A stretch of 64,000 bases of DNA from UBA6115 sp050953005 (GTDB lineage Bacteria > Bacillota > Clostridia > Christensenellales > Aristaeellaceae): the NCBI GenBank assembly GCA_050953005.1, contig JBMNLV010000001.1, positions 62,001 to 126,000 of the forward strand, read 5' to 3'. A model generated the notes under the pieces. That model was given only the letters and a program-made list of their open reading frames with translations. It had not been told where the DNA came from and made no database searches. A program made the translations under genes and the position numbers. Numbering within the stretch: position 1 is the first letter of the stretch; each line of letters starts with the position of its first letter. Of this stretch, positions 45,369 through 54,242 are shown piece after piece.

Positions 45369-46565
45369 ATGAAAAGAGCGCGATTGATTCTCCTTGTCCT
45401 GCTGCTGGCGGCTGGCCTGTTGCCCGCCCATGCGCAGACGCTGGCGAACCGGCTGGACGCGCCGGAGCGGATCAGCCAAACGTACCGCTCCAACTCCGGC
45501 AAAACCACGGTGACCATCGATGCTGCCGTGACGGTGCCCGACGCCCAGCGCATACCGGTGTATGCGATCCAGCCCCGCAAGTATACCCTGGAGGAAATCG
45601 ATGCCCTGGCCCAGGCTGCCTTTGGGCAGGAGCCGTATGAGGGCGAACGGGAGTTTCAGGTGCACCATCGAACGATTGGCCCCAACTCCACGTTTGAACA
45701 TTGGGACTACGATTTGTTATTGGATGCGCAAAGGCGCATCCCAACGGGACGGACGGAGGAGCCCCTCCCCGCGGCTGAATTGGTCGTCCTGATGACTGAA
45801 CTGCCGGACGGGTCGATTTTCCATGCCGGTGCGGAATATTCCGCCCAGCAGGTGATTGGCGAGGGGTATTATTTTTCCAACGGTTTGGCCTGGCCATTGG
45901 ACAGGCAGCCCTTGGGCACGCAGATGTCCTTTGAAGAGGCCCGGCGCATCGCCGATGCCGCGGTGGCTGCCTTCGCCCCCGGACGGCAGCTGGCCGGCGC
46001 CGCCCTCCTGCCCGATGAGATTATTACGAGCGGCTCCGGCCATGTGTCGGAAAGCAGCCGCGAAGGCTATGCGCTGTATTACACGCTGTCCCTGGAGCTG
46101 CCGGTGACCTATGCCTATAGAGAAATCAGCCAGGCGGAATTTTTGGAGACCACGCAGAGCGAGCTCATCACCGTGGTGGTGGATGACCGGGGCATCCGAA
46201 ACCTGATGTTCAACTGGCCGCATCAGGCAAACGGCATGTTGCAGGAGGATGCGCAGCTTTTGTCTTTCCAGCAGGTGATGGACATTGCAGGCAAGCTGCT
46301 GCCGCTCAAGTACGCATCTTATGAGCGTGAGTACCCGGATACGAGGATTGCTGTGTCCGATATCCGGCTGGGCTATATGCGCGTATTGCAGCGGGCGCAT
46401 CCGCGGCAGTTTCATTTGATCCCGGTGTGGGATTTCTTTGGCGGCGCGACCTTTGCCAGGTTCAAAAACGCGAGCCCTACCGTGACATGGGATGAGGCCT
46501 ATAACAGCCTGCTCACCCTCAACGCCCTGGACGGCACGGTAATCGACCGGGATTATGGGTATTGA
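45369..46565 (+). CDS. Exported protein, paralogue B
   Basis: 398 residues from ATG 45369, 10 bases after paralogue A, with GAGGAAG upstream. Signal peptide MKRARLILLVLLLAAGLLPAH-AQT. Shares with A: NSGKTTVTIDAAVTVPDAQ, LLPLKYASY, IRLGYMRVLQRAHPRQFHLI, PVWDFFGG and the end TLNALDGTVIDRDYGY. Overall similarity to A is moderate, so this duplication is old. Function unknown; see paralogue A. Confidence 0.65.
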   Translation: MKRARLILLVLLLAAGLLPAHAQTLANRLDAPERISQTYRSNSGKTTVTIDAAVTVPDAQRIPVYAIQPRKYTLEEIDALAQAAFGQEPYEGEREFQVHHRTIGPNSTFEHWDYDLLLDAQRRIPTGRTEEPLPAAELVVLMTELPDGSIFHAGAEYSAQQVIGEGYYFSNGLAWPLDRQPLGTQMSFEEARRIADAAVAAFAPGRQLAGAALLPDEIITSGSGHVSESSREGYALYYTLSLELPVTYAYREISQAEFLETTQSELITVVVDDRGIRNLMFNWPHQANGMLQEDAQLLSFQQVMDIAGKLLPLKYASYEREYPDTRIAVSDIRLGYMRVLQRAHPRQFHLIPVWDFFGGATFARFKNASPTVTWDEAYNSLLTLNALDGTVIDRDYGY

Positions 46566-46566
46566 T

Positions 46567-47757
46567 ATGAAAAAGCATAGAGAAACATGTTTGATGCTGG
46601 CAGTCTGCCTGTGGCTGCTGTGTGCGCCTGTTATACACGCTGAAAGTCCCGCACGCTGGCGTGTGGACAACAGCACGCAGCAGAATGTGCATGTGATCAT
46701 CGATGCGGACATACAGGCGCCAGCGCTCGCAGAGATTCCCGTGTATGAGGTAAAGCGGGCGATGGTCAGCGGGGAGCAGCTGATGCGCATCGCGGAATGC
46801 TGCATGCCGGGGCAAAAACTGTTTGCTGCCGACAGCTCCCGCAATCCCTTGTCCCCGCAGCCCGAGCCGGTCTCCGCCTACCGGGATGTATCGGAGGAGT
46901 TTCATGTTTTCAGCGCGGCCAAGCCTGTATTCTATCGCGCGGTCATAGGCGATGGCGTGCGTTTTGTGGAAGGCAGCTACCAAACCCTGGCCAATGGGCA
47001 GCCGCTGGAGGTTTCGGCGCAGCTGCATATCGCCCATGGAACGCTGGCAGCGCAGTATGCGCAGGGGGAATACGATTTTTCGGATGCTGTGCCGGAGCAA
47101 ACGGGCCCCTTGCCCTTGCAGGAAGCCCGTGCCCGCGCGCTGTCCTGCGCCCAGGCCATCGACAAAGCGATGACCCTTGGCGCGGTGCAAACGGTGCCCC
47201 TGATCCGCTATATGGATACCGGCAGCGTTGAATACCGGCATCAAATCGCCGGGCAAGGGCTTGTGCTCAGCTTTACCCGCTTGGTGAACGGTATCCCGAT
47301 TACCTATGAATCGGCCCATGACGGACGAAGCTTGGACAGCATGGGCGATGATTACACCGTGCCGTTCGCCTATGAAAAACTGCAGATGGTCATCAGCCCG
47401 GAAGGGGTGATTGGGTTCACCTATCAATCCCCCTATGAGGTGCTGCCTGATCCCATCACGCGGGTACATCTCCTGCCGCTCAAAGATATCCAGGAGATCA
47501 TCACGAAAACATTGCCGCTCAAATATGCCGCCGCGGCCCGTTCCGGCAGTATTACATTAAGGGCGCACCGGCTTGTGTTTGGCTACGCCCGCGTTCTTAT
47601 GCGCAATGACCCCGGCCGCTACATGCTGGTGCCTGCGTGGGACTTGATGGGCACCTGGCAATCGGGGGACGATGATGCATTCAACGATGCCCACGGCAGC
47701 CTGCTCACCATCAACGCGGCGGACGGCATGATTATCGACCGGGGGTTTGGGTACTGA
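46567..47757 (+). CDS. Exported protein, paralogue C
   Basis: 396 residues from ATG 46567, one base after the stop of B; the ribosome binding site is weak, so translation may be coupled. Signal peptide MKKHRETCLMLAVCLWLLCAP. Conserved family marks: VHVIIDADIQAPALAEIPVY, TLPLKYAAA, RLVFGYARVLMRNDPGRYML, PAWDLMG (Val to Ala variant) and TINAADGMIIDRGFGY. Its first 22 residues nearly match those of paralogue D, so C and D are the most recent duplicates. Confidence 0.65.
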   Translation: MKKHRETCLMLAVCLWLLCAPVIHAESPARWRVDNSTQQNVHVIIDADIQAPALAEIPVYEVKRAMVSGEQLMRIAECCMPGQKLFAADSSRNPLSPQPEPVSAYRDVSEEFHVFSAAKPVFYRAVIGDGVRFVEGSYQTLANGQPLEVSAQLHIAHGTLAAQYAQGEYDFSDAVPEQTGPLPLQEARARALSCAQAIDKAMTLGAVQTVPLIRYMDTGSVEYRHQIAGQGLVLSFTRLVNGIPITYESAHDGRSLDSMGDDYTVPFAYEKLQMVISPEGVIGFTYQSPYEVLPDPITRVHLLPLKDIQEIITKTLPLKYAAAARSGSITLRAHRLVFGYARVLMRNDPGRYMLVPAWDLMGTWQSGDDDAFNDAHGSLLTINAADGMIIDRGFGY

Positions 47758-47758
47758 T

Positions 47759-48295
47759 ATGAAAAAACATATGAAATCTTGTCTGATGCTGACAGCCTGC
47801 CTGTGGCTGCTGTGCGCGCCGGCTTTGGCGCAGACGGTGCCCGGCATGGTGCAGGCGCCGGTGCGTGTTGCCCGGCGCTTTACCTCCAACACCGGCAAAA
47901 CGGTGATTGAGGTGGACGCAAATGTGCTGGTGCCCGAAGCAGAAGCGGCGTACATCCTGTCTGTGGAAATCCGGGCGTTTGAGGAGGAGGATGCGCAGCG
48001 CCTTGCCCTGCTGATTGACCCGGACGCCAAATGGCAAAAGGATGCCGATGAGGAGCGCACCGGCGCGTACCGCAGCACCGCCTGGATCCGGTGGCTGTTT
48101 GACAGGCAGCTGGGCTATATGCCGGTGCTGCAGCGCGACAGCGGGCAGGCTTTTCAGCTGACGCCGGTGTGGAATTTCTACGGTTTGAACGAGCGGGATT
48201 TTGAGGAAGACCCGCATCACAGCGAGATGAACGAAGCGCACCTGACCATCAACGCCTTAGACGGTACGGTGATCGATCCGGCGTATGGGTACTGA
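47759..48295 (+). CDS. Exported protein, paralogue D, short form with internal deletion
   Basis: 178 residues, less than half of A-C. Signal peptide MKKHMKSCLMLTACLWLLCA is almost that of C. The N-terminal block (NTGKTVIEVDANVLVPEAEA) is kept and then joins, after RSTAWIRWLF, directly to the C-terminal block (LGYMPVLQRDSGQAFQLT, PVWNFYG, TINALDGTVIDPAYGY). About 220 central residues are missing without loss of frame, and the LPLKYA block is gone. The reduced protein may be a minimal functional form or a decaying copy. Confidence 0.6.
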   Translation: MKKHMKSCLMLTACLWLLCAPALAQTVPGMVQAPVRVARRFTSNTGKTVIEVDANVLVPEAEAAYILSVEIRAFEEEDAQRLALLIDPDAKWQKDADEERTGAYRSTAWIRWLFDRQLGYMPVLQRDSGQAFQLTPVWNFYGLNERDFEEDPHHSEMNEAHLTINALDGTVIDPAYGY

Positions 48296-48296
48296 T

Positions 48297-49031
48297 ATGC
48301 GGGCCTTTTTCCGCGCCCTGCGCGTGGACCTGGCCAAAGCGCTGTGGGGGCGGTGGTTTGTCATCGCCGTGCTGGCCACGCTGTTTTCGCTGTGGCTGGG
48401 CATCTCGCAGCAGCTGCGGGGCATGGGCGATTACCTGATGTACAACGATGAGCCGCACTGGGCGGGGATGCTTGATCAGGCGTTGCAGGGCAGCTTTGCG
48501 CAGCTGAGCCTGCCGGCGCTGTCGGCGTTGCCGGCGGCAGGGCTGGCGCTGCTGGAGCTGCAGGCCGGTGCTGCCCGCAGCGCCATTTTCCGCGTGGGCT
48601 GGCAACCCTATCGCGCGGGCAAGATGCTGGCCGCGCTGGCGGGCGGCATAGTGGTGCAGGCCGCGGGCATCGGGCTGCTGATGGGCCTGATGCATGCCAT
48701 CCGGCTTTATGCGCTGGGCGCGCCCATTCCCTGGGCAGCGTGGCAGGGCATCGGACCGCCTGCGCTGGCGCGCATCATGTGCGGCGGCATCTGGTCGGGC
48801 GCAGGCAGCCTGCTGGCGCTGCTGACGGGTACGGCCAGCGCCGCCACGGTGGGGCCGCTGTGCCTGTGCTATGGGCTGATGATGGTGGGCACGCGGTTTT
48901 TCCCGGACACGGCGTGGGTCAACCCGCTTTCGTGGCTGGGCGGCGCCTCGTGGCTGCCGTGGGCGGTGCTGGGGGTTATTATGCTGCTGCTGTGGGCGGT
49001 GTTGGGGAGAAAGGTACGCCAGCATGTGTGA
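48297..49031 (+). CDS. ABC transporter permease, first subunit
   Basis: 244 residues with about six membrane segments (VIAVLATLFSLWLGI near the start, AGLALLELQAGAA, LAALAGGIVVQAAGIGLLMG, WAVLGVIMLLLWAVLG at the end). Similar in layout to the membrane subunits of ABC-2-type exporters such as bacitracin or lantibiotic immunity transporters. Start ATG 48297 lies in the same GGGTA(C/T)TGATATG junction that separates the paralogues. The second permease starts 8 bases before its stop. The substrate is unknown. Confidence 0.6.
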   Translation: MRAFFRALRVDLAKALWGRWFVIAVLATLFSLWLGISQQLRGMGDYLMYNDEPHWAGMLDQALQGSFAQLSLPALSALPAAGLALLELQAGAARSAIFRVGWQPYRAGKMLAALAGGIVVQAAGIGLLMGLMHAIRLYALGAPIPWAAWQGIGPPALARIMCGGIWSGAGSLLALLTGTASAATVGPLCLCYGLMMVGTRFFPDTAWVNPLSWLGGASWLPWAVLGVIMLLLWAVLGRKVRQHV

Positions 49032-49926
49032 CCTGCGCAAGGCCTGGCTGTGCGCGGGGTGGAACCTGTACACCCTGCGCAAAAACCCGCGCTTTTACCT
49101 GGCGCTGGTGATGGGCTGCCTGCTGTGCTGGATGCTGACCGACCGCACGCTGGCCATATCGCGCGATTTTCATACCGATTTGCAGGTGTTTGAGGCGTTT
49201 ATCTGGTGCTTTGCCGATGGCGACAGTATCCTGTACGCCTCGCTGGTGCTGATGTTGGTGCTGTCGGCCTTCCCCCGGCTGGACGCGGCGGGCAGCTATG
49301 TCAGCTTCCGCGCCGGGCGCCGGGCATGGCTAATGGGGCAGGTGCTGACGGTGCTGGTGATCACATTGGGCTACTGCCTGCTGCTGCTGGTGTGTTCCAT
49401 GCTGCTGGGCGCGGGACGCGTGCATTTTCATAACGCCTGGAGCGATACGGCGACGCTGCTGTCCTTCTCGCCGGGCGGGTTTGACCCGGCCTTTGCCGTC
49501 ACGCGCAAGATGGTCAAGCTGACGCTGCCTTACCCTGCGCTGGCGCAGATATTCATGCTGCTGTTTTTGTTCATGCTGCTGCTGTCCTCGGTGCAGTTAG
49601 CGTTCACGGTGTTCAAAAGCCGCCAGACCGGCACCGCGCTGGCGCTGCTGATCTGCCTGATTGGGTTTATCCTCACGCCGGAGCGGTTTATGCAGTGGCT
49701 CCATTTGCCGTTGGAGTTTACCTTTTATGCCAATTTGCTTGCCGCGTGGCTGTCGCCGCTGCAGCACGCCACCTACATGATGCACAACTTCGGCTACGAC
49801 CTGCTGCCGCGCCTGTCCACCTCCATGCTGCTGTTGGGCGGGGTCAGCGCCGCGCTGTTAGCGTTGTCGGCGCTGCGCATGCGGCACTATAACTATGTAT
49901 TTTCAGGAGGCATCGCCCATGACTGA
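49024..49926 (+). CDS. ABC transporter permease, second subunit
   Basis: 300 residues, about six membrane segments (YLALVMGCLLCWML, SLVLMLVLSAF, VLVITLGYCLLLLVCSMLL, IFMLLFLFMLLLSS, ALLICLIGFILTP, and a last segment ALLALSALRM). Overlaps the first permease by eight bases and the ATPase by eight bases, so the three subunits are translationally coupled. It probably pairs with the first permease as a heterodimer. Confidence 0.6.
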   Translation: MCDLRKAWLCAGWNLYTLRKNPRFYLALVMGCLLCWMLTDRTLAISRDFHTDLQVFEAFIWCFADGDSILYASLVLMLVLSAFPRLDAAGSYVSFRAGRRAWLMGQVLTVLVITLGYCLLLLVCSMLLGAGRVHFHNAWSDTATLLSFSPGGFDPAFAVTRKMVKLTLPYPALAQIFMLLFLFMLLLSSVQLAFTVFKSRQTGTALALLICLIGFILTPERFMQWLHLPLEFTFYANLLAAWLSPLQHATYMMHNFGYDLLPRLSTSMLLLGGVSAALLALSALRMRHYNYVFSGGIAHD

Positions 49927-50587
49927 TACAACTGCGCCCGCCATACAGGCGGAGGGCATCCGCATGCGCTTTGGCGCCGATACCGTGGTCAAGGGCATTA
50001 CCTGCGCATGGGAGGCCGGTAAAATCCACGGCATTGTGGGGCGCAACGGCTCGGGTAAGACGGTGCTGATGAAGTGCATCTGCGGCTTTTTGCGCCCCAC
50101 CCGGGGACAGGCGCGCGTGTTTGGCCGCGTCATCGGCAAGGACGTTGATTTTGCGCCCGACACCGGCATGCTGATCGAAGCGCCGGGCTTCCTGCCGCAT
50201 GAAACGGGCATGAACAACCTGCTGTGGCTGGCGCGGCTGTCCGGCCTTAAAGGCCGTGAGCGCGTGCGCGCGTGCATCCAGATGGTGGGTCTTGACCCGG
50301 ACTTAAAAAAAGGCGTGGGCAAATACTCCATGGGCATGCGCCAGCGGCTGGGCATCGCGCAGGCGCTGCTGGATGATCCCCGCTTGCTCATCTTGGACGA
50401 GCCCACCAACGGCTTGGACAAACAGGGCGTGCGGGATGTGCACGCCCTGCTGATGGGCCTCAAAGCCCAGGGCAAAACCATATTATTAGCCAGCCACAAC
50501 CCGCTGGATATTGCCACGCTGTGCGACAGCGTGCGTGAAATGGACGGCGGAGTGATGAGCGCACCGTACAAAGCCAATAACATTTGA
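49919..50587 (+). CDS. ABC transporter ATP-binding protein
   Basis: 222 residues from ATG 49919 (AGGAGG seven bases upstream). Walker A GRNGSGKTVLMK, signature YSMGMRQRLGIAQALL (GMRQ rather than LSGGQ, typical of bacitracin/lantibiotic-type and ABC-2 exporters), Walker B LLILDEPTNGLD, and the switch histidine in LLASHNPLDI. Drives the two preceding permeases. Last gene of the unit that starts with the response regulator. Confidence 0.93.
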   Translation: MTDTTAPAIQAEGIRMRFGADTVVKGITCAWEAGKIHGIVGRNGSGKTVLMKCICGFLRPTRGQARVFGRVIGKDVDFAPDTGMLIEAPGFLPHETGMNNLLWLARLSGLKGRERVRACIQMVGLDPDLKKGVGKYSMGMRQRLGIAQALLDDPRLLILDEPTNGLDKQGVRDVHALLMGLKAQGKTILLASHNPLDIATLCDSVREMDGGVMSAPYKANNI

Positions 50588-50700
50588 TCCACCGAATACA
50601 TACAAGAAAAATGATAAAAGCTGTTGCTTAAGATGAGCGGTTACTTGATTTTCAGGATATCCAGTGCGGTTTCCAGCTTGACCGGTATATTCATATGGGC

Positions 50701-51564
50701 TCATAAGACTCCCTCCGCCAATGCCACCGCGCCGATAATTCCCGCGTCATTGCGGAAGCTGGCGGGAACGACGCGCGTAAAGGGGCAATAGGTGAGATAT
50801 GCGCTGGTCTTTTCGACAGCTTCCCGGATCGTATCCACCACAATGCTGCCTGCGTTTGACAGGCCGCCGCCAATGGCAATGATTTCCGGCATGAAGATCA
50901 TGATCAGCGACTGGATACCAACAGTCACCTCGCGGATATACTGCTGCCACACATCCGACTTGTATCCTTTGCGGACACGGTCAACAAGTTCCTTTGTTGT
51001 CAGCGGTGCGGCCATTATACCCAATGCCCGGGCAGCGGCATACTGTTCCCAGCATCCCTTTTGGCCGCAACCGCATGGATGCCCGTCCGGGTGGGTGATC
51101 ATGTGCCCCAATTCACCATGAAGCCCCTGATAACCGCGCAGTGGCTCTCCGCGCACGATCACCCCGCCGCCGATCCCTGTGCCCAGGGTCAGCAAAATAC
51201 CTGTCTCACAGCCCTTCAGCGCGCCATAGCGGTGCTCTGCCATCAGGGCGCATACGGCGTCATTCTCAACAGGCACAGGCATGCCAAACGCGTCCTGAAG
51301 CATCTGTCTGACCGGTGCCTTTTTAAGCCCCAGCTGATTGGCGGTGACGCATCCTTCATTGTCCCAGGTACCGGCAAAGGAGATGCCGACAGCTGCGTCC
51401 GGCGCGTGACGCCAAGCCTCATTCACCATGTTATATACAGCATTGACAATGTCCTGCGCTGTGTCCGGGGTGGGCCTTTCATCCCGGCAGCGGACCTCAA
51501 GGCCATCCTTCACGATACCTGTTTTGATTTGCGTTCCGCCCACATCGACGCCGATGATACTCAT
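50701..51564 (-). CDS. ROK family sugar kinase (glucokinase-like)
   Basis: 287 residues; ATG 51564 follows AAAGGAAAG. N-terminal phosphate motif GVDVGGTQIKTG, catalytic region PVENDAVCALMAEHRYGA, LLTLGTGIGGGVIV, the ROK zinc site HPDGHPCGCGQKGCWEQYA (His/Cys ligands), and a second phosphate region IIAIGGGLSNAGS. Likely phosphorylates glucose or a related sugar. It has no DNA-binding N-terminus, so it is a kinase rather than a NagC-type repressor. Stands alone. Confidence 0.9.
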   Translation of the reverse strand: MSIIGVDVGGTQIKTGIVKDGLEVRCRDERPTPDTAQDIVNAVYNMVNEAWRHAPDAAVGISFAGTWDNEGCVTANQLGLKKAPVRQMLQDAFGMPVPVENDAVCALMAEHRYGALKGCETGILLTLGTGIGGGVIVRGEPLRGYQGLHGELGHMITHPDGHPCGCGQKGCWEQYAAARALGIMAAPLTTKELVDRVRKGYKSDVWQQYIREVTVGIQSLIMIFMPEIIAIGGGLSNAGSIVVDTIREAVEKTSAYLTYCPFTRVVPASFRNDAGIIGAVALAEGVL

Positions 51565-51668
51565 AAGCTCTCACTTTCCTTTTGTTGCCGGATGATGTGA
51601 AATTGTATCACAAAACGTATTTGAAGAATAGCTAGGACAAGTCTGTGCAGGGGGGATGTGTGTTTTGG

Positions 51669-51731
51669 CTGTGTTTCACGCAAAAATGTCTGTATTCACG
51701 CACAAAAATGGCTGTATTCACGCAAAAACGC
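51669..51731. repeat. Short tandem repeat, about 22-bp unit
   Basis: Three imperfect units of the form TTCACGCAAAAATG-CTGTA lie in a row at 51669-51731. Noncoding; function unknown. It is next to the first 160-bp element. Confidence 0.5.
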
Positions 51732-51761
51732 TTGTGCCAACCGGGTTATAATGCTATATTG

Positions 51762-51921
51762 ATACTGATTTCAATCTTTATTGCATCGTCGTGCCGGATT
51801 TTTTATTGCCCTGCTGTGTCAGTCAATCTTACCGCAGCTTTCGCTGCGCCTTCGGTTTCCTTCCTTGCAGGACGGAAAAATCTTTCGCCGCTTTGGATGC
51901 AATCAAGTTTTATATCAGTAT
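51762..51921. repeat. 160-bp inverted-repeat element, copy 1
   Basis: Begins ATACTGATTTCAATCTTTAT and ends TTTATATCAGTAT; the two ends are imperfect 26-bp inverted repeats (also GCATC against GATGC further in). No coding capacity. Internal stretches TGCTGTGTCAGTC and TTTCCTTCCTTGC are shared with copy 3. Miniature inverted-repeat element or structured RNA. Confidence 0.65.
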
Positions 51922-52101
51922 AAATTATTTCCTCGTAAATTTGCCCTCCATATGTGCTTTGTTTGATACGATACGACAACAGCAAAACCAGTCAATGCTT
52001 GGGACACGAACTCGGGAATTTCAATCTTCTTCAAGCCGGTTCATGCGTTTGCTTTTTTTGACTTAATGGGTACGCTGTGATAACATCCCTTAGGCGCATT
52101 G

Positions 52102-52261
52102 ATACTGATATCAAACTTTAACGCTTTCATGAGCCGGTATTTTTTGGTCTCCCCTTTGATTCGCTCAGTCAACGCAGCGATGGCTGCGCCTCCTTCACTC
52201 ATCTTTGTGGAGCCTCAAAAAATCCTCGCCCCATCGGTGCGTTAAAGTTTTCAAACAGTAT
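52102..52261. repeat. 160-bp inverted-repeat element, copy 2
   Basis: Same length and end structure: ATACTGATATCAAACTTTAA at the left and TTAAAGTTTTCAAACAGTAT at the right, again about 23-26 bp inverted. The interior differs from copies 1 and 3, so it is an older or different subtype. It lies 180 bases after copy 1 and 61 bases before the next gene. Confidence 0.6.
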
Positions 52262-52322
52262 GATATGAATTTTAGATGACTCTGATTGATTATAATAAGA
52301 TGATTTCCCAAGGAGGATCAGG

Positions 52323-54242
52323 ATGAAAAAAACGCGCATGTTGCTCTTGCTGGTTGTTGTAACATTGGTGATTTCCGCCCAGCCATGCAACGCGGGGAAT
52401 GGTCTGACAGGCGCTTGGCATGCTGTTCAGCGTTATGGCAGGGATGAGGTTCCCTGGATAGAGACGATTCATTTGGAGCTCAACGCGGATGGTACCGGGC
52501 AAATCTACATCCAAATGTGGGATTTAGCGAAGAACAAAAAGGAAACGACGGACCTCATGCTCTTCGACTGGCGGATTGAAGATGATTCCATCCTGTTCAT
52601 AGAGAAGGGCGCAAAAGACCAGCAGTTCAGCGAACGGTACATCCTGGAGGCTGAAACACTCTTTTGTATGGACAATGAGTTCAAACGAGAACTGGTGCTT
52701 CCTGAAGAAGTTGGACAGATCAATGCTTTTGCTGATTACGAACGCGTCTCCATGCCGGCCAGCTTTGAGGGGACCTGGTACATGATGGAACACGACAAAT
52801 GGTATGACCAGTATATACGGTATGTTGAAGTTACAGTGAAGGCGGATGGCAGCGGTTTGTATGCCGCCAGGGAGGTTCCTAAACCCGACAGAAGCGCAGC
52901 GGAAAAGACCGAGCATAGGTCCTTCACCTGGTATCGTGAAGGGGACGTATATTACCTGGAATTTGAAAACAGCAAAGCAGGGGCTATAGCCATTACCATG
53001 GAAGAGAATGCCTGCTGGGTTGAATACCTTGGGTTTCTTTCGCGGTATCCTGATGCTCTTCAGGCAGTTGTCATCGGATATGATGTGCCGCTGTATGAGC
53101 ATCCGGACCATAACAGCAGAATTTTGTATAAAATTCAGCATGATGAGTCTGCTGTTGTTCTTGGGCGTTTCGGTAACTTTCTTCAGGTATTTACAATTAA
53201 CACGGACGGATATTATGATTTTGGAGATCATTTTGTTCGGTGGGATTCCTACGGAGAAGGCTATCTTGGCTTTGTAGATGCCGATACCCTGGCGCTGACG
53301 AGAGCGCGCGTTGTCTTTCGAGACGGAGGAGCCGGCGAGTATCTGCCTCCCCTTCCCATTGCTGTGGAACTTATTCGGGACATGACGGCTGACTTGGGCC
53401 CTGCCTCAACGGTAACAACATCCGGCTCTTCCGATACAACGATCATGAGTGAATCTTCTTCTGATGATACAGTACAATCTGAAGAAAATGACGATATTGA
53501 TATGCTTACGAGTGCTTCTGACAAAATTGTTTTGTGGATTCAAGCGAGGGATTGTAAAGTGTTTCAATGGGGATGTTCAAAGGGAACGCATCGATTAAAT
53601 GCCTCTGATAATAGAAGATTAATTTCAAAAGACGCCTTAACTGTAAATGGAATAACTTATAGTGATATTCAACATCCAAACATTTGCGAAAATTGTAATA
53701 AAACAAAACAAACTGTTAAGGGCAGTTATCGTTATGTCACAATTAATTGTGTATGGTTTTCCTACTGTAAACTTGCCAAATACTTTGGCCTATCTGCTGA
53801 GAGTAAAGTGCCGCGCATTGCTGAGTGGAAAACAAAAAAAACATACAAGGGCTATGAAGTTTTTTGCATCACACCTAATAAAACATGGAATTCCTTTCTT
53901 GATAAAAACAGCCCTACCGGTGAAAAACTGATCGATTTTATTAGTGAACATGCAGATGGGCTGCGCGCCGGTGACATTATACTATTCAAAGATGCAGCGC
54001 CACATACGTTTTTAATTGATTATTTTGACGGCACTCATTTTTATTATACGGACAATGGTGTTACGAAAGAATACGGAGGCGCTACAAAAGAGGTTCTTTT
54101 AGCAGAAGCCATGGGCAGAGAGCCTGACCAGATTGAGGTGTATGTCAAAACTCCCTATGACTTAGCAAATGAAAGGAAGGATTACCGTCTAAATTATATT
54201 GTGGTCTTTAGGCCAGAAACTAATGCTGATTCCAATCTTTAA
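52323..54242 (+). CDS. Exported mosaic protein: lipocalin-like repeats and a Cys/His papain-like C-terminal domain
   Basis: 639 residues; ATG 52323 follows AGGAGG. Signal peptide MKKTRMLLLLVVVTLVISAQ. Two lipocalin-like modules (about 30-125 and 140-240) each start with a G.W...Y pattern and hold a HLELNADGTGQIYI or VTVKADGSGLYAA strand. An SH3-like region (about 245-330, VPLYEHPDHNSRILYKIQ) and a Ser/Thr/Asp linker follow. The last 240 residues are much more AT-rich and contain TINCVWFSYCKLAKYFG and GDIILF with APHTFLIDYFDG, a Cys/His arrangement like NlpC/P60-CHAP amidases. The final residues and the stop codon come from 160-bp element copy 3, so the original C-terminus may be lost. Function unknown. 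Confidence 0.6.
   Translation: MKKTRMLLLLVVVTLVISAQPCNAGNGLTGAWHAVQRYGRDEVPWIETIHLELNADGTGQIYIQMWDLAKNKKETTDLMLFDWRIEDDSILFIEKGAKDQQFSERYILEAETLFCMDNEFKRELVLPEEVGQINAFADYERVSMPASFEGTWYMMEHDKWYDQYIRYVEVTVKADGSGLYAAREVPKPDRSAAEKTEHRSFTWYREGDVYYLEFENSKAGAIAITMEENACWVEYLGFLSRYPDALQAVVIGYDVPLYEHPDHNSRILYKIQHDESAVVLGRFGNFLQVFTINTDGYYDFGDHFVRWDSYGEGYLGFVDADTLALTRARVVFRDGGAGEYLPPLPIAVELIRDMTADLGPASTVTTSGSSDTTIMSESSSDDTVQSEENDDIDMLTSASDKIVLWIQARDCKVFQWGCSKGTHRLNASDNRRLISKDALTVNGITYSDIQHPNICENCNKTKQTVKGSYRYVTINCVWFSYCKLAKYFGLSAESKVPRIAEWKTKKTYKGYEVFCITPNKTWNSFLDKNSPTGEKLIDFISEHADGLRAGDIILFKDAAPHTFLIDYFDGTHFYYTDNGVTKEYGGATKEVLLAEAMGREPDQIEVYVKTPYDLANERKDYRLNYIVVFRPETNADSNL

Noticed and set aside
50641..50694. 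17-codon frame after the ROK kinase stop (MNIPVKLETALDILKIK on the minus strand)
   Set aside because: It has a gene-like look and could be the tail of a lost gene, but it is too short to support.
51669..51731. Possible CRISPR array start
   Set aside because: Units are contiguous without spacers, only three, and no cas genes are nearby.
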